64,000 nucleotides of DNA, from positions 1,240,001 to 1,304,000 of the forward strand of contig JANTQA010000063.1 of NCBI GenBank assembly GCA_027625915.1, given 5' to 3'. The notes beneath the pieces were generated by a model that was not told the origin of the DNA, did no database searches, and saw only the letters and a list, made by a program, of their open reading frames with translations. Within the stretch, counting starts at the first letter, position 1. Every line of letters starts with the position of its first letter. A program made the translations under genes and the position numbers. Below are positions 48,528-64,000 of the stretch, piece by piece. The DNA comes from Anaeramoeba flamelloides (lineage: Eukaryota > Metamonada > Anaeramoebidae).

Positions 48528-51239
48528 TCAATTGACTCCTACAAACGTTAATGGCATTTCACCGAATTTTATTTTCTTGCTTGAATTCGATCGGTTTGAT
48601 CGAACACCAGATTTCTTTTTTTTTGGTTGGGAATTTTTTGAAATGACGAAATACTTTCTTCCAATTTTCCATGAAAATAAGAAAGATTTTAATTGTTGCT
48701 CAAAATCAAATTGCTAACTATTTGTCAATCCAAAAATTTATAAAGAATTGATTTTTTTTGAAGAAAAAAGAATAAAAAGAACAAAACAAAGAAAAAGAAC
48801 AAAAAAAACTTTTTTGAATTTTTTTTTTTCCAGCAATCTGATGATTTTTTTGGTTTTTCACTCTATGGAAATAATTTGGTTTCTTTTTAACTCGATATAA
48901 TACAACTAATGTGTTGATAAATTATTTTTATTTTTATTTTTATTTCAAAGGATTAGAGAGGATAAAAAACAAAATATAGCTTTAAATTATGCTACGTTGT
49001 AAAGAAATAATCTTTAAATTATGTAAAGGTGTAATCAAATTCATTCAAAAACTAAAAAAATTGAACTTTTTCATGATTAATATTTCAAATACCTTATAAA
49101 TTCATAAAAAAATTCAAAAAATTTTTAAATCAATTGTCCATTTTTGTTAAAATCTAAAATCTCTACTTTTAAAGCATTTCTTTACAAAGAATATTTTGAA
49201 GCTCAAATAATTTTAAAAAGTTTCATTACATTTAAACCAATAAAATGCTTGACTCAAAGCTAAGGTAAAAAATTTTACAAAAAGAAAAGGTGACAAAACT
49301 TTTCAAACATTTATTTGAATTTATCATTACAGTCAGTTCCACCTTTAGGAAACATACTTTCAACCTAATTTACGACACAAAAAAAATCCCAAATTAAAGA
49401 ATATTTTTTGGAATTGTTTTTTATACAAATTATTTTCCCAGAATTTGAATTTTATGCCTTAATTTGGAATTTTTTGTTCCTTAAATTTCGTTGAGAGTTT
49501 CTGTCTTAAAAGTGGAAGTGGCTGTATTATGAAATAATAAAAAAAAATTGAAAAAAAATTTGTCTAGATATTTGCCAAAAGTTTTTTATTATTGAGTAAT
49601 GATTTATATAATATTAGGAAACATATACTTTAATAGGAAATTATCTAGGAATAAAAATATTTTGTAAGGTGATAAAGTTGTCAATTTAAATACCATAAAT
49701 TTAGGGGTATGGTTAAATGTTTCCATAAGATCTATTTTTTTAAGAATTAATACTTTTCTCATTACTAGTTTTTCTAATTAAAATGAGATACATTTTAAGT
49801 TTTTTTTTTTTTATGGTTCTTAATATTTCTTCTATTTAGGGTTTTTGGTTTGCAATTTAGATAATTCAAAAAAAATGTGTTACTATATTTTTTTATTTCA
49901 AATCATATTTTTGGATGTATTTCGATCCGTATATTGGTTATTAATAAAAAAAATGAGGAATCTTAGTATCAGCCGAATCACTACTTAAAGAATTCTATTC
50001 CGAAATATTTTAGAAATTCAGGTATAAAATACACCACTCTTCGGAGTCATGTAATAAAAATTTATTAATCACAGTTTGTGGATTCTTAATTGTTTATTGA
50101 AAATATTTCTATTGGTTTTTTACTCCTCCTGTTTCACAATGTGGATAATTTTTAATTTGGTCATGTGCATAATATAATATTTTTGTACTTTATTATTTTA
50201 ATTAGTTTTCTTCTTCTCTTTTTTATTTAGTAAATTGTCTTTGTTTACTCCTTTATCTCAATAAATCATAAATAAACAAATATTTCAAAATAATTTCATT
50301 AAAATATTTCCGAACAATTAAAAAAAAATCAAACTTTTTTGTAGAAAACCTGGTATTTCCAATTTCAATCACACAAATACATCATTTACCTGCATACAAA
50401 GGCTCTTTTAAATAATAAAATAAAATAATAAGTTTTTTATTCTCTGAAATATTCTATAAAGATTGGACACTTAGTGAATTTTTTTTCGGATCAACATTAA
50501 AAAAAAATATACCTGAGAAAACTTAAAAAAATATCATATAAAATTGAAGCTATAACTTTAATATCCTATGTCTACGTAATATGATATGAGTGTATAAATT
50601 GAATTATCATGAACAAACTAATTATTATGAATAATATCTTTGAGTATTTGAATTGTTAGATCGAAATAATTTTAATCAAGATATTTCAAAATAAATTTGT
50701 GTATTTTTATGGAAATAGATATTTAAGATAAAAAGGTATCAATCAAATAAAGTAAGTTGTCAAATTACAATTAGTTGCTTTGAGGGTTCTATTTGCAAAA
50801 GAAAAAAAGAGGAATTGGGTAAATAGTTTAAAATAGTTATAAATGAAATACCAACAATTTAAATTTTTGCAAAAATAATTTATTTACCATCTATAAGTTT
50901 TTTTTTCAAAAGGATATGAGTCTCACAGAAAGTTAATGATTTTTATGAATAAAAGATAACAAATAATACTGTTAGTTGAAAACAATAAATCAATTGAAGT
51001 ATATTTTTGGTTGAGGTCTAGATTTAAAAAAATATTTATTTTTAAAATATAAACCAAAATAAAAGATTTAAAACTAATCAATTGTCTTCATATTAATACT
51101 CTTCAGCAAAAAAAAAATTGAGTAAAAGAATAATTTTTTTTGTAAAAATAAATAAAATTCCAAAATTTGAGATAAACAAACAAATTATTACCATTTAAGA
51201 AAATCTACTGAAATTTAGAAAAGATGATTTAAAAAAAAA
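48528..51239. other. Intergenic, repeat-bearing
   Basis: Contains the foldback copy at 49328-49526 and, at about 50151-50290, a direct repeat of 42224-42372 (TTTTAATTTGG.CATG... then CTTCTTCTCT...). No gene supported. Confidence 0.4.
49328..49526. mobile_element. Foldback MITE, CAGTCAGTTCC family, copy 3 (best ends)
   Basis: Left TA|CAGTCAGTTCCACCTTTAG; right CTTAAAAGTGGAAGTGGCTG|TA. The TA on both sides fits a Tc1/mariner-type target duplication. The inner arms (CCCAAATTAAAG / CTTAATTTGGAATTT) match the other two copies. Confidence 0.75.
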
Positions 51240-52500
51240 ACAGTGTTTTAACTCCAAAGTTAAATTCTTGAGAAGAAAGGTGAATGAATAATAAATCTTA
51301 GTTATCTATAAAAAACAAACAACTCCATTAGATTTTCTTTGGTTTTCTGATTATTTGTAAAATGAATGGATTGTATAGATGAAAATGACAACTTCAAGAA
51401 ACCCACCATTAACTTTTACAGGATCTAAAATAATTGAATAAAATCATTAATTTTTTCTCTATTCATTTGGATTCTGGAAAAGCGATAAACTTGACAACTT
51501 GTCCTAGATTTTTTTTAATTATAGAAAGAAATATAAAATTTATTAAATTTTTTTTTCATTTCCAAAATTAAAAAAAAAAAATCTAGACATTCGACAGAAC
51601 TTTACGAGAGCTCTATGATACTTCCAGAAATTGAAATTTTTGTTTAGAAATTTCAAGAAAGAATCATAATTTTCTTTATTATTGACAATGATGAAATAAA
51701 AAATAGATCTTTATTTTGAATAATATCAAAGTTATTATTTTTTTTGTTTATTTTATATTTGGATTAATTCTTTAATCCGTATTTTTCGGCTTTTTCTTTC
51801 ATATGATGGAAAAGTCCATAAAAAATGATAGATATCTTCATCTATTTCTGAGCTATAATATTTTTTGCATAAATTGCAAGATTTTGTTTTTATTTTCTTT
51901 TTATCATAAAAATAATAATATCTATTTAGATAATTTGTGAAATTTCTGAATTTTAATATCTAAAAATTGATCCGTTCCATCTTTAATAGTTTTTATTTAT
52001 TTATATTGAAATTATGTCTAATAATTTTCAAATATTCTTGACCTTTCCATCCAGAAAAATTTATTCTCAAACTTTCTCTAAATTGGTTGAGATTTACGTC
52101 TAATAGTTTTAAGTTATATATTCCCAATTAAAATTTTCGTTATCTTTTTTTTTGAAAACTTTAAATTTTTTCGATATATATCCAAAACCCAGAATTTCTA
52201 ATTTCTTTTTGAGTTTATATCTTCTTTTATAGATTGAAATTCTGACTTGGTGGATTTTTGCTTCAGTTTTAAAGATTATTTTTGGAGAGTGTGGATTTAT
52301 TTTTAAAAATTTTGTTACTTTTTTATTTATCCAAACATCTATCGCGTTGAAATCTTTTTGATTTAAATTGAAAATTATGAATCAATAAAATAGTTGGCTA
52401 ATGCATATCGATTTAAAAATTTGTAATTTTACTCCATTAGCTAGTATTTTTTTTTGGTTAAAAATAATTTTGATTTTTTTAAAATTACCTTTTACTTTTT
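51240..52500 (-). mobile_element. Degraded non-LTR retrotransposon (LINE), 3' part, copy 1
   Basis: Minus-strand translation gives blocks in LINE order: NGVKLQIFKSICISQLFY (thumb-like region after the reverse-transcriptase core), INKKVTKFLKINPHSPKI and KIHQVRISIYKRRYKLKK, then CNLCKKYYSSEIDEDIYHFL, the cysteine-histidine motif typical of non-LTR C-termini, and a tail related to the 37.9-kb fragment. The frame is interrupted, and the reverse-transcriptase active site lies outside the preserved part. The 3' untranslated part (51240-51640) includes a hairpin repeat and matches 55540-55950. Confidence 0.6.
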
Positions 52501-52878
52501 TAAAGTTTTTTTGATTTTATTTTTTTTAAAATATAAAATATCAGGTTTGTATCCGTTAAGAATAATTTAAAAGTTATTTTAAATTAGAATTAATAATATG
52601 TTGTTCTTGAATACTAAAGGATATATATTTATATTTTTTCAATTTATTATTTCAGGTGAGTTACAATTTTTGAAATAATGTTTATATTAAGACCGTCCAA
52701 AGTGTAAAAATATACTTACTTTTGAGAAAAAAAAAATAATAATAATCTGGATTAAATTTTGATATTAAACATAATTATTTTTTAAACAGAAAAACGATTA
52801 AATTAAAATAAATTGATGAGAAATAAAATAATAAAATAAAATAAAAATAAAAATAAAACAAAATTTTGTCTACTTGTT

Positions 52879-58268
<5,390 letters not shown>

Positions 58269-58429
58269 TTTGGAATTAAACGGATAAACAATATGATAAA
58301 AAAATGAAAATTTCGAATAGTTTGCAAAATATTTATTTTTAGCTTTGTAATTCCATAAATAGATTTGGTGATATGTTTACTTTGAAAACAGATTTGAAAA
58401 AGACAAAAAACCTCAAAACTAGTAAAAAA

Positions 58430-59571
58430 TTATTTTTATTTATGAACTAATTTTTCACTTAAGGTTCACAATTCCGATAATTTGCAAAAAGATTATATTG
58501 TGTTGTGTGTATGGGCTTGTTAATTTCGTTTTTATCTTAGGGATCCTTTATCTTTGTAAGATTATTCATAGTTATTTGAATAGGAAATTTTTGACAATTT
58601 TGTTTTGTTCTGAAATCTGAATTTATGGGTATTTGACTATTAAATTGGTATGTATTGAATAAAAAATGTATTTTGTTGGGTAATCAATTTAAATCTTAAT
58701 TTCGGCATTTACTCAATAATGGTATTTAAAAAAAACACTGTGCATGGAAATAATCACCAATACGATTTTTAATTGAGAATATTAGTGAAAATTGTTGTGT
58801 TAATTGATTAAAAATTTAAACTCATATATTTTTTATAACTAAACTCTTTTTTTATGAACTCATTAATAAAGCTACCTTAAGTTCATTATAGTGGGCCTGT
58901 CTAGGAAAAACTCATGTAGTTTATTGTAAACCGATTATATATACTTTTTTAGAAAATAATCAAGTTTATTAAGAGGCATGTGCTGAATTTGGACAATGAT
59001 AATTATAATTCTTGTTTTTGGATTGATGGGATTTTCTTTTGAACAAGTATAATTTAATAAATCATCATTCTAAAAATTTTTTAGTTATAATTTTCAGAAT
59101 TTGGTTTTTATATAAAAGAAATTATTCAGCAAATTAACAAAACAATTTTACTAATACTCTCAATGAAAAATCGTATTGGTGATTATTTCCATGCACAGTG
59201 TTTTTTTTTAATACCATTATTGAGTAAATGCAAAAATTAAGATTTAAATTGATTACCCAACAAAATACATTTTTTATTCAATACATACCAATTTAATAGT
59301 CAAATACCCATAAATTCAGATTTCAGAAAAAAAAAATTGTCAAAAATTTCCTATTCAAACAACTATGAAAATTTTTACAAAGTCAAATGTCGATCAGCTA
59401 AAACCAAAAATAACAAGTCAACATAAACAATGCAATCTAATTTTTTCTCAAATGTTAGGAATTGTTAAACCGAAGGCTTTTATTACTCAAAATGGGAAAA
59501 AAATAATGTCTTGTGTAAAATATGTTTATTATGGTCTTATTTCATCAATCTATCAAACATTAAGGGTTTAA
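58430..59571. repeat. Long palindrome with near-identical inner arms
   Basis: The inner arms (about 58568-58808 and 59133-59366) are almost identical in inverse orientation, including GGTATTTGACTATTAAATTG and CACTGTGCATGGAAATAATC. Outside them similarity continues but is much weaker: the sequence opening CAACTATGAAAATTTTTACA at about 59358 aligns with the reverse complement of about 58430-58570. The core (CACTG...CAGTG ends, 58735-59200) is related to the element at 45140-45624. No complete gene inside. Confidence 0.7.
59365..59571 (+). CDS. Small frame at the outer end of the palindrome
   Basis: ATG at 59365 and 68 codons (MKIFTKSNVDQLKPK..., CVKYVYYGLISSIYQTL) with a less biased composition than random AT-rich frames. 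A diverged inverse counterpart starts near 58552 on the minus strand (MNNLTKIKDP). Both point outward from the palindrome. Could be a relic of the element's gene; unrecognised. Confidence 0.25.
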   Translation: MKIFTKSNVDQLKPKITSQHKQCNLIFSQMLGIVKPKAFITQNGKKIMSCVKYVYYGLISSIYQTLRV

Positions 59572-61590
59572 AGGCCTTTAACAGATACCCTTTTTTAATT
59601 TTATTTTTCGAAATACAAATTTTGGAAGACAAACTGATCTTCAATTTTTTTTTTTTTTTTTTTGGAAAATGAACAAAAAAAAAAGAGAAATTAAGTATCC
59701 CAAAATCAGATCAAAAAAATTCCAGTATATCATTTTGGTTTGATCTGTATTTTTTATCTTTACTCTTTATGAATACAAATATCAATCTAATGTAAATTAT
59801 AATTTCTTAATATATCATTTCATTATGTATAGATATTAAAATAACATACTTTTGACATTATCGACTTGAATGAAATTCCAATAGTTGGATGTAACAGGTT
59901 GAACTATGTTCAAAAATATATACAATGTTAAATGTGATTTTATAATTTTAAAGTCTTTTTAAAAGTAGAATCATATAATCACAAAATAAGAATGAATTTT
60001 TGAAAAACTTGTTATCTTTTTATTTTTCTTTTTTTATAAATTTTATATTTTGGGGAAATTTCAACACTAAAGATTAAAGTGATTTTTATAATTAATAGTT
60101 TAGAACCAATTCAAACTTCTCTTTCTTCTTCGGAATGTAGCTTTTGAAGTAAAAATTAATTCTTTCAAAAACCTTTCCGATCTGCACTTTTAATACATTT
60201 CATTAAATTGATTGTTAATTGTTTGTTTATCTCAATAATTTTTATTTACTAAAATTTATGTAAACAAAATTATTTTTCCTTTTCATTTATTTTATTTTTT
60301 TCTGAACTCTATAAAATATATTATAATTGAATTTTTTAAATATTTTTTTTTATAATTCCAAGAAGATATTTTTTTATTTGGTTATCCGCAACGAAAAGAT
60401 TTTCAAATTTAAGGAGTATTTTTTCGACAAATTCTATTAGTATATGTATCCTTTTCACGAAAAACGCCAATTTACAGTGAAAACACTAACTTTTCAAAAA
60501 AAAATTATTTATTAGCGAAAAAGTGTTAATTCACGAAAAATGGAACTTTTGTAGACCAGTAAGTATTATGTATACCGGTGACAATATTCATGAATTTAAC
60601 AATTTTAGATGTAAAAATATAATGTGTATTTGGAAAATTAGATATAAATTTGTGAGTAAAGTTAAATTAAGAATATTTTATTCCTAAATTAAGCACTGGT
60701 TACCAAAAATTAATTAATAACTCTTATTTTTTGTAGTGAAGAAATCACCTCTTTTTGACCGTTAAAATCACAAACAAACTACAAAATTTGGAAGAAATTT
60801 ATAGAATAACAAAAATTACAAATTTAAGACTTGATATTCAAAATATTTTAACATAATTCTATCAAAAAAAAATCTTCATATGTTTCTAAAATTAGATTTT
60901 TTTTGTTTAAGAAATCTTGTTCAATGTTTGTGGATTATATTTGACTTTGTGCTAAAATATTACCTAAAACTTTTTAAACAAACCCCATTACTTACGTTCG
61001 AGAAATGAGTTATCATTTTCCAAAGAAATCATTTTTTTAACCCAAAATTGGGTACAGATCTAATTAGAAGTAATATTCATCTTAATTTTTGTAAGACCAT
61101 TATAGAATAGAAATCCTTGAAAAAACAATAATAATAATAAGAAAGACTTTTATTTGATATATATATATATATATAGTATTCCACTTTATTTCAAATTTTT
61201 TATATTTTTTTGGTAAAATTCTAATATTATCCAATTTTAAACCTGCTAAAAAGGGTTCATATCAAAGTATTAAAATAATTCTAAGTTAATAACTTTTCAT
61301 TTGCATTTTTCACTTGTAAAGTCTCTTTTAGAACTAATTTTTCTAAAAAAAAACAAAAATTATTTTATCGATTACATAGAATTAAAAATGAATTATTTAT
61401 TGAGTAAAAAGAGTACCAAAAAAAAAATTTTTTTTTTGAATTTAATTTGCCAATAAAATTAAATCTAAAAGCATAAAAAGCCAAATATTTATTATTATTT
61501 AGAAAAAGGGACAATTAAAGAAAATTTATCAAATAAAAAAAAAGAGAAGAAATAAAATAATTAATATATATATATAATAATATTATCATT
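59572..61590. other. Intergenic, nothing supportable
   Basis: A small hairpin at about 60476-60555 (GTGAAAACACTAACTTTTC / GAAAAAGTGTTAATTCAC) and a (TA)n run near 61158-61176. No genes. Confidence 0.4.
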
Positions 61591-61745
61591 TCCATGGCCA
61601 AAATAGAAACTATCCGCTTCCTGAATACACAGGAGGAGCAAAAACCCGATAGAAAGATTATCGATTATTGAGAAAAATTCCACAATCCGTGATTAATAAT
61701 TGGTATTCCACAACTCTCGGATTGTGGGCACTAGGCGCCCAAATT
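61591..61745. ncRNA. Candidate structured RNA gene in a GC-richer island
   Basis: About 150 bp of clearly higher GC than its surroundings, without a coding frame. Complementary stems: CCTG/CAGG near 61619-61635; CGAT/ATCG near 61647-61664; a perfect 10-bp stem CCACAATCCG (61680-61689) with CGGATTGTGG (61718-61727); then GGGC/GCCC closing at about 61740. In very AT-rich genomes, structured RNAs often stand out this way. I match it to no known class (no tRNA B box, snRNA or SRP core seen). Strand unknown. Confidence 0.35.
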
Positions 61746-62287
61746 TATAGAAAATACCAAATATTTAAAGAAAGAAAAAACCATTAAACAATCATTCAAA
61801 AAAGAAAAAACAATTTTAAAATCAAGAAAATAAAACATTATTAAATTTATTTATTATATATTACCTAATTGAAGTTTTAAGAATAAGATAAAATATTCTA
61901 TTTCAGACTCAGTACATATTTTGGAATAAGAATAAAGACAAAAAAAAAAAATCTCAAAATAATTATTATTTTTCTTTTGTTATTATTACTTTTATTATTT
62001 CTAATTATTAAAATAAAATCATTTAATTTATTTTTGAACAAAAAATTTGTTATTTCTAATTTTATTCTAATATAAAAGTCATTTTAAAAAAGTGTTATTA
62101 AATTTTTTTTCATATTTCCCCGAAAAAAATCTATTGAATACTATCAACAGTTTTAGAAAATACTTTTGAAAACTTTTTTTTCCCACAATTTATTTTTTAA
62201 AAGCACGAAATAAATATGTAGAAATTGTTTAAATATCCGTAGAATACATAATATATTATTATTGGTTGTCTTTTGCAAAAGCTTTAT
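61746..62287. other. Intergenic, 3' flank of the Q/N-rich gene
   Basis: A/T-rich, with nothing supportable. Confidence 0.4.
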
Positions 62288-63371
62288 TTAATTAAAAAAA
62301 GCAAAAGCAGAATTTTTCATTTGATATTGTGATTGCATTTGATTTGAAACTGGTTTTCGATTATTGACCTGTTTTTGGCCAAAAGAAGATAATTGTTGAT
62401 TTGTATTCGTATTCCAATTCATATTTCGATTAAAAAATTTTCCCATTGAATTCTCACTATAGCTTCGTTTTACTGGAATTTTATTATTTTTTTGGAAATA
62501 ATTATTTTGGACATTTCTTTGGTTTCTATTATATGACGTGAATTGCTTAGAATTGAAATTATTTAAATTGTTGTGATTATTGTTGTTGTTTGTTTGTCCA
62601 AACATTGACATAATATAATCTTTGTTTAATTCTCCTTTTGTAACTTGTTTATTTATTGAATTATTTTGGTCGAGGCCTATCATAAATAATTCTTCTGTTA
62701 TTTGATCAATATCCCGTGTTGAATTGGATCGAGAATTGTTATTGTTATTTTTATTACCTTGATTCATATTAGTATTAAAATCGATTAATTTGTCCGTGTT
62801 TTGTGTTTGGTTCTGTTGTTTGTTTTGTTTTTGCTGTTTTTGTATTTGTTGTTGCTGCTGCCTTTTTTGTTGTTGTTGTTGTTGGTTTTTTGAAACCAAC
62901 ATTGTTTGTTTATTAAAGGAAACTAAATTATTTTCTTTTAATTTTGATTTATTTGTTTCTTCGGGGATTGAATAAAATGCTTCCATAGTGATTAGTTGGT
63001 TGTCATTTTTCTTCGTTTTGATTTCATTTGGTTCATTTATATCAATTAAATTTTCAAAAGTACCAAATTGACTCTTTTTTTTCAAAAAAAAGAATTGTTA
63101 ACACGAAAGTTTTTAATTTTTAATTTTTTTTGCATAAAAAAATTAAGTTTAAAAAAATAAAATGTAGAGATAATTTAAATATCTTGATTGAAGAGAATTG
63201 TGTTTATGTAAAAAAATGAAAAGAAAAACAAACTTTTTCAATCTGCTTTTGTTTTGATCCACTTAATTTAGGTTCAGAAGTACTTTTTTTAATTCTTTTT
63301 ACATGTCTTCTATTACCCTTAGCTTTATTATCTCTTGAAAATTCTTTATTTCTTGTTTTCGATCTGTTCAT
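62288..63371 (-). CDS. Q/N-rich low-complexity protein, two exons
   Basis: ATG at 63371 (MNRSKTRNKEFSRDNKAKG). Exon 1 63371-63234 and exon 2 63073-62288 (TAA) join in phase 0 across a 160-bp intron (GTTTGT...AAAG), giving 307 residues. The N-terminus is Arg/Lys-rich (RRHVKRIKKSTSEPKLSG). It is followed by SQFGTFENLIDIN, Gln tracts (about 62815-62885), Asn tracts and short conserved-looking peptides (DQITEELFMIGLD; ELNKDYIMSMFGQ). No globular domain is recognised. The composition is typical of disordered RNA-granule or trafficking-adaptor tails. An upstream exon beyond 63371 is possible, because the frame stays open past this ATG. Confidence 0.6.
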
Positions 63372-64000
63372 GTTTCTTGAGTCTAATAAGAATTTAGGAT
63401 CAATTTTATTCGTAAATAAATAAATAAAAAGATAATGTGAAAATTTTAAAATTAAAAGATAAAAAAAAGTCAAAACCTTAAATCAAAAATAATGGTAAAG
63501 TAAACTATTTTTAAAAATTTTGTCTCACTTTATTTAGTTATTGGAAGTGGTTTTATAGGGATTTATCCCATATTCTTTTCAAAAAAATATTTTCAAATTT
63601 TTAGATAAGAATCATTTTTTCTACTTTTGAAAAATTTTGTTTTGTTTTTACAAATTTTTATTTTTCTTTTCTAATTTCTTTCAAATTTTTCTTTTTCTTT
63701 TCTTTTTTTCTTGATACTTTTTTTTTAAAAAATTTTTATCTTACTTTTTTTTTTTATTTTTTTTTTAAACAAAAGATGGGAAAATTATTAAATTTCAAAT
63801 TTGGTCAAATTTCATTTTTTTCAAAATAGTCAATTCCATTGAAATATATTGGCTGTAGGCATTTAAAACACCCTTTACTGGTAGGTTAAGGTATTTTAGG
63901 GTCGGTTAGAGTATTGTTAGAGTATACCGGGCGGTTTGGATGGTATATTAGAGAATTTTGGCTAGGATTTTGAGAAAAAAAAATAATTAAGAGATCAATT
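63372..64000. other. Right-edge flank
   Basis: Mostly T-rich. A GC-richer patch at about 63850-63965 with repeated TTAGAGTAT/GGTATATTAGAG units resembles the GTAGAGTATCGTATAG patch beside the hairpin array (about 41935-41985), so it may be the same repeat family. Confidence 0.35.

Noticed and set aside
48370-48717. Second plus-strand frame overlapping the end of the derlin gene
   Set aside because: Out-of-frame reading of the Asn/Thr repeat; the derlin frame explains the region.
62790-62975. Cys/Phe-rich plus-strand frame
   Set aside because: Antisense of the Gln tracts of the Q/N-rich gene.

Overview
This is AT-rich DNA (long A/T runs, ATT and TA microsatellites) from a free-living, probably amoeboid, protist. 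Introns are GT-AG and mostly about 118-173 bp where I could place both ends. Proteins carry Asn, Lys, Glu and Gln runs, and the code looks standard. The tandem-BTB protein, PB1 and PH proteins and the Furry/MST pair would suit Anaeramoeba or an amoebozoan; this placement is inference. All eight stop codons visible in the window are TAA.

Layout. Nine genes are supportable, seven on the minus strand: (1) a Furry/Mor2/Tao3 scaffold running off the left edge (<1-10617, -); (2) a PB1-domain protein (17148-18671, -); (3) a PH-like-fold protein of unknown role (22582-24845, -); (4) a small PH-domain protein (29180-30053, -); (5) an IBR-like zinc / ubiquitin-like / double-BTB protein (35001-36503, +); (6) an AFG2-family double AAA protein in which both Walker B glutamates are replaced (40486-44762, -); (7) a derlin with a p97-binding SHP box (47730-48527, +); (8) an MST/Hippo-type GCK-II kinase in six exons (52879-58268, -); (9) a Q/N-rich protein (62288-63371, -). 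Gene models were spliced by hand from reading frame, phase and family alignment recalled from memory.

Functional links. Furry proteins scaffold NDR/LATS-type kinases and MST/Hippo kinases activate them, so genes 1 and 8 belong to one conserved morphogenesis pathway. Derlin and an AFG2-like AAA protein both belong to Cdc48-type protein handling. Whether proximity means anything here is unknown.

The rest is gene-poor and built from decayed mobile DNA: three copies of a roughly 540-bp terminal-inverted-repeat MITE, one nested in a 1.37-kb TTAA-flanked element; three copies of a CAGTCAGTTCC foldback MITE with TA ends; a TA/CCCTAAT MITE; long palindromes at 33.5, 45.1 and 58.4 kb; LINE 3' ends at 37.9, 51.2 and 55.5 kb; an array of 70-bp hairpins; and an inverted duplication of a small reading frame. 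Several lie inside unusually long introns (2.3, 3.2 and probably 2.4 kb) of conserved genes. A GC-richer island at 61.6 kb with complementary stems is the best non-coding RNA candidate.
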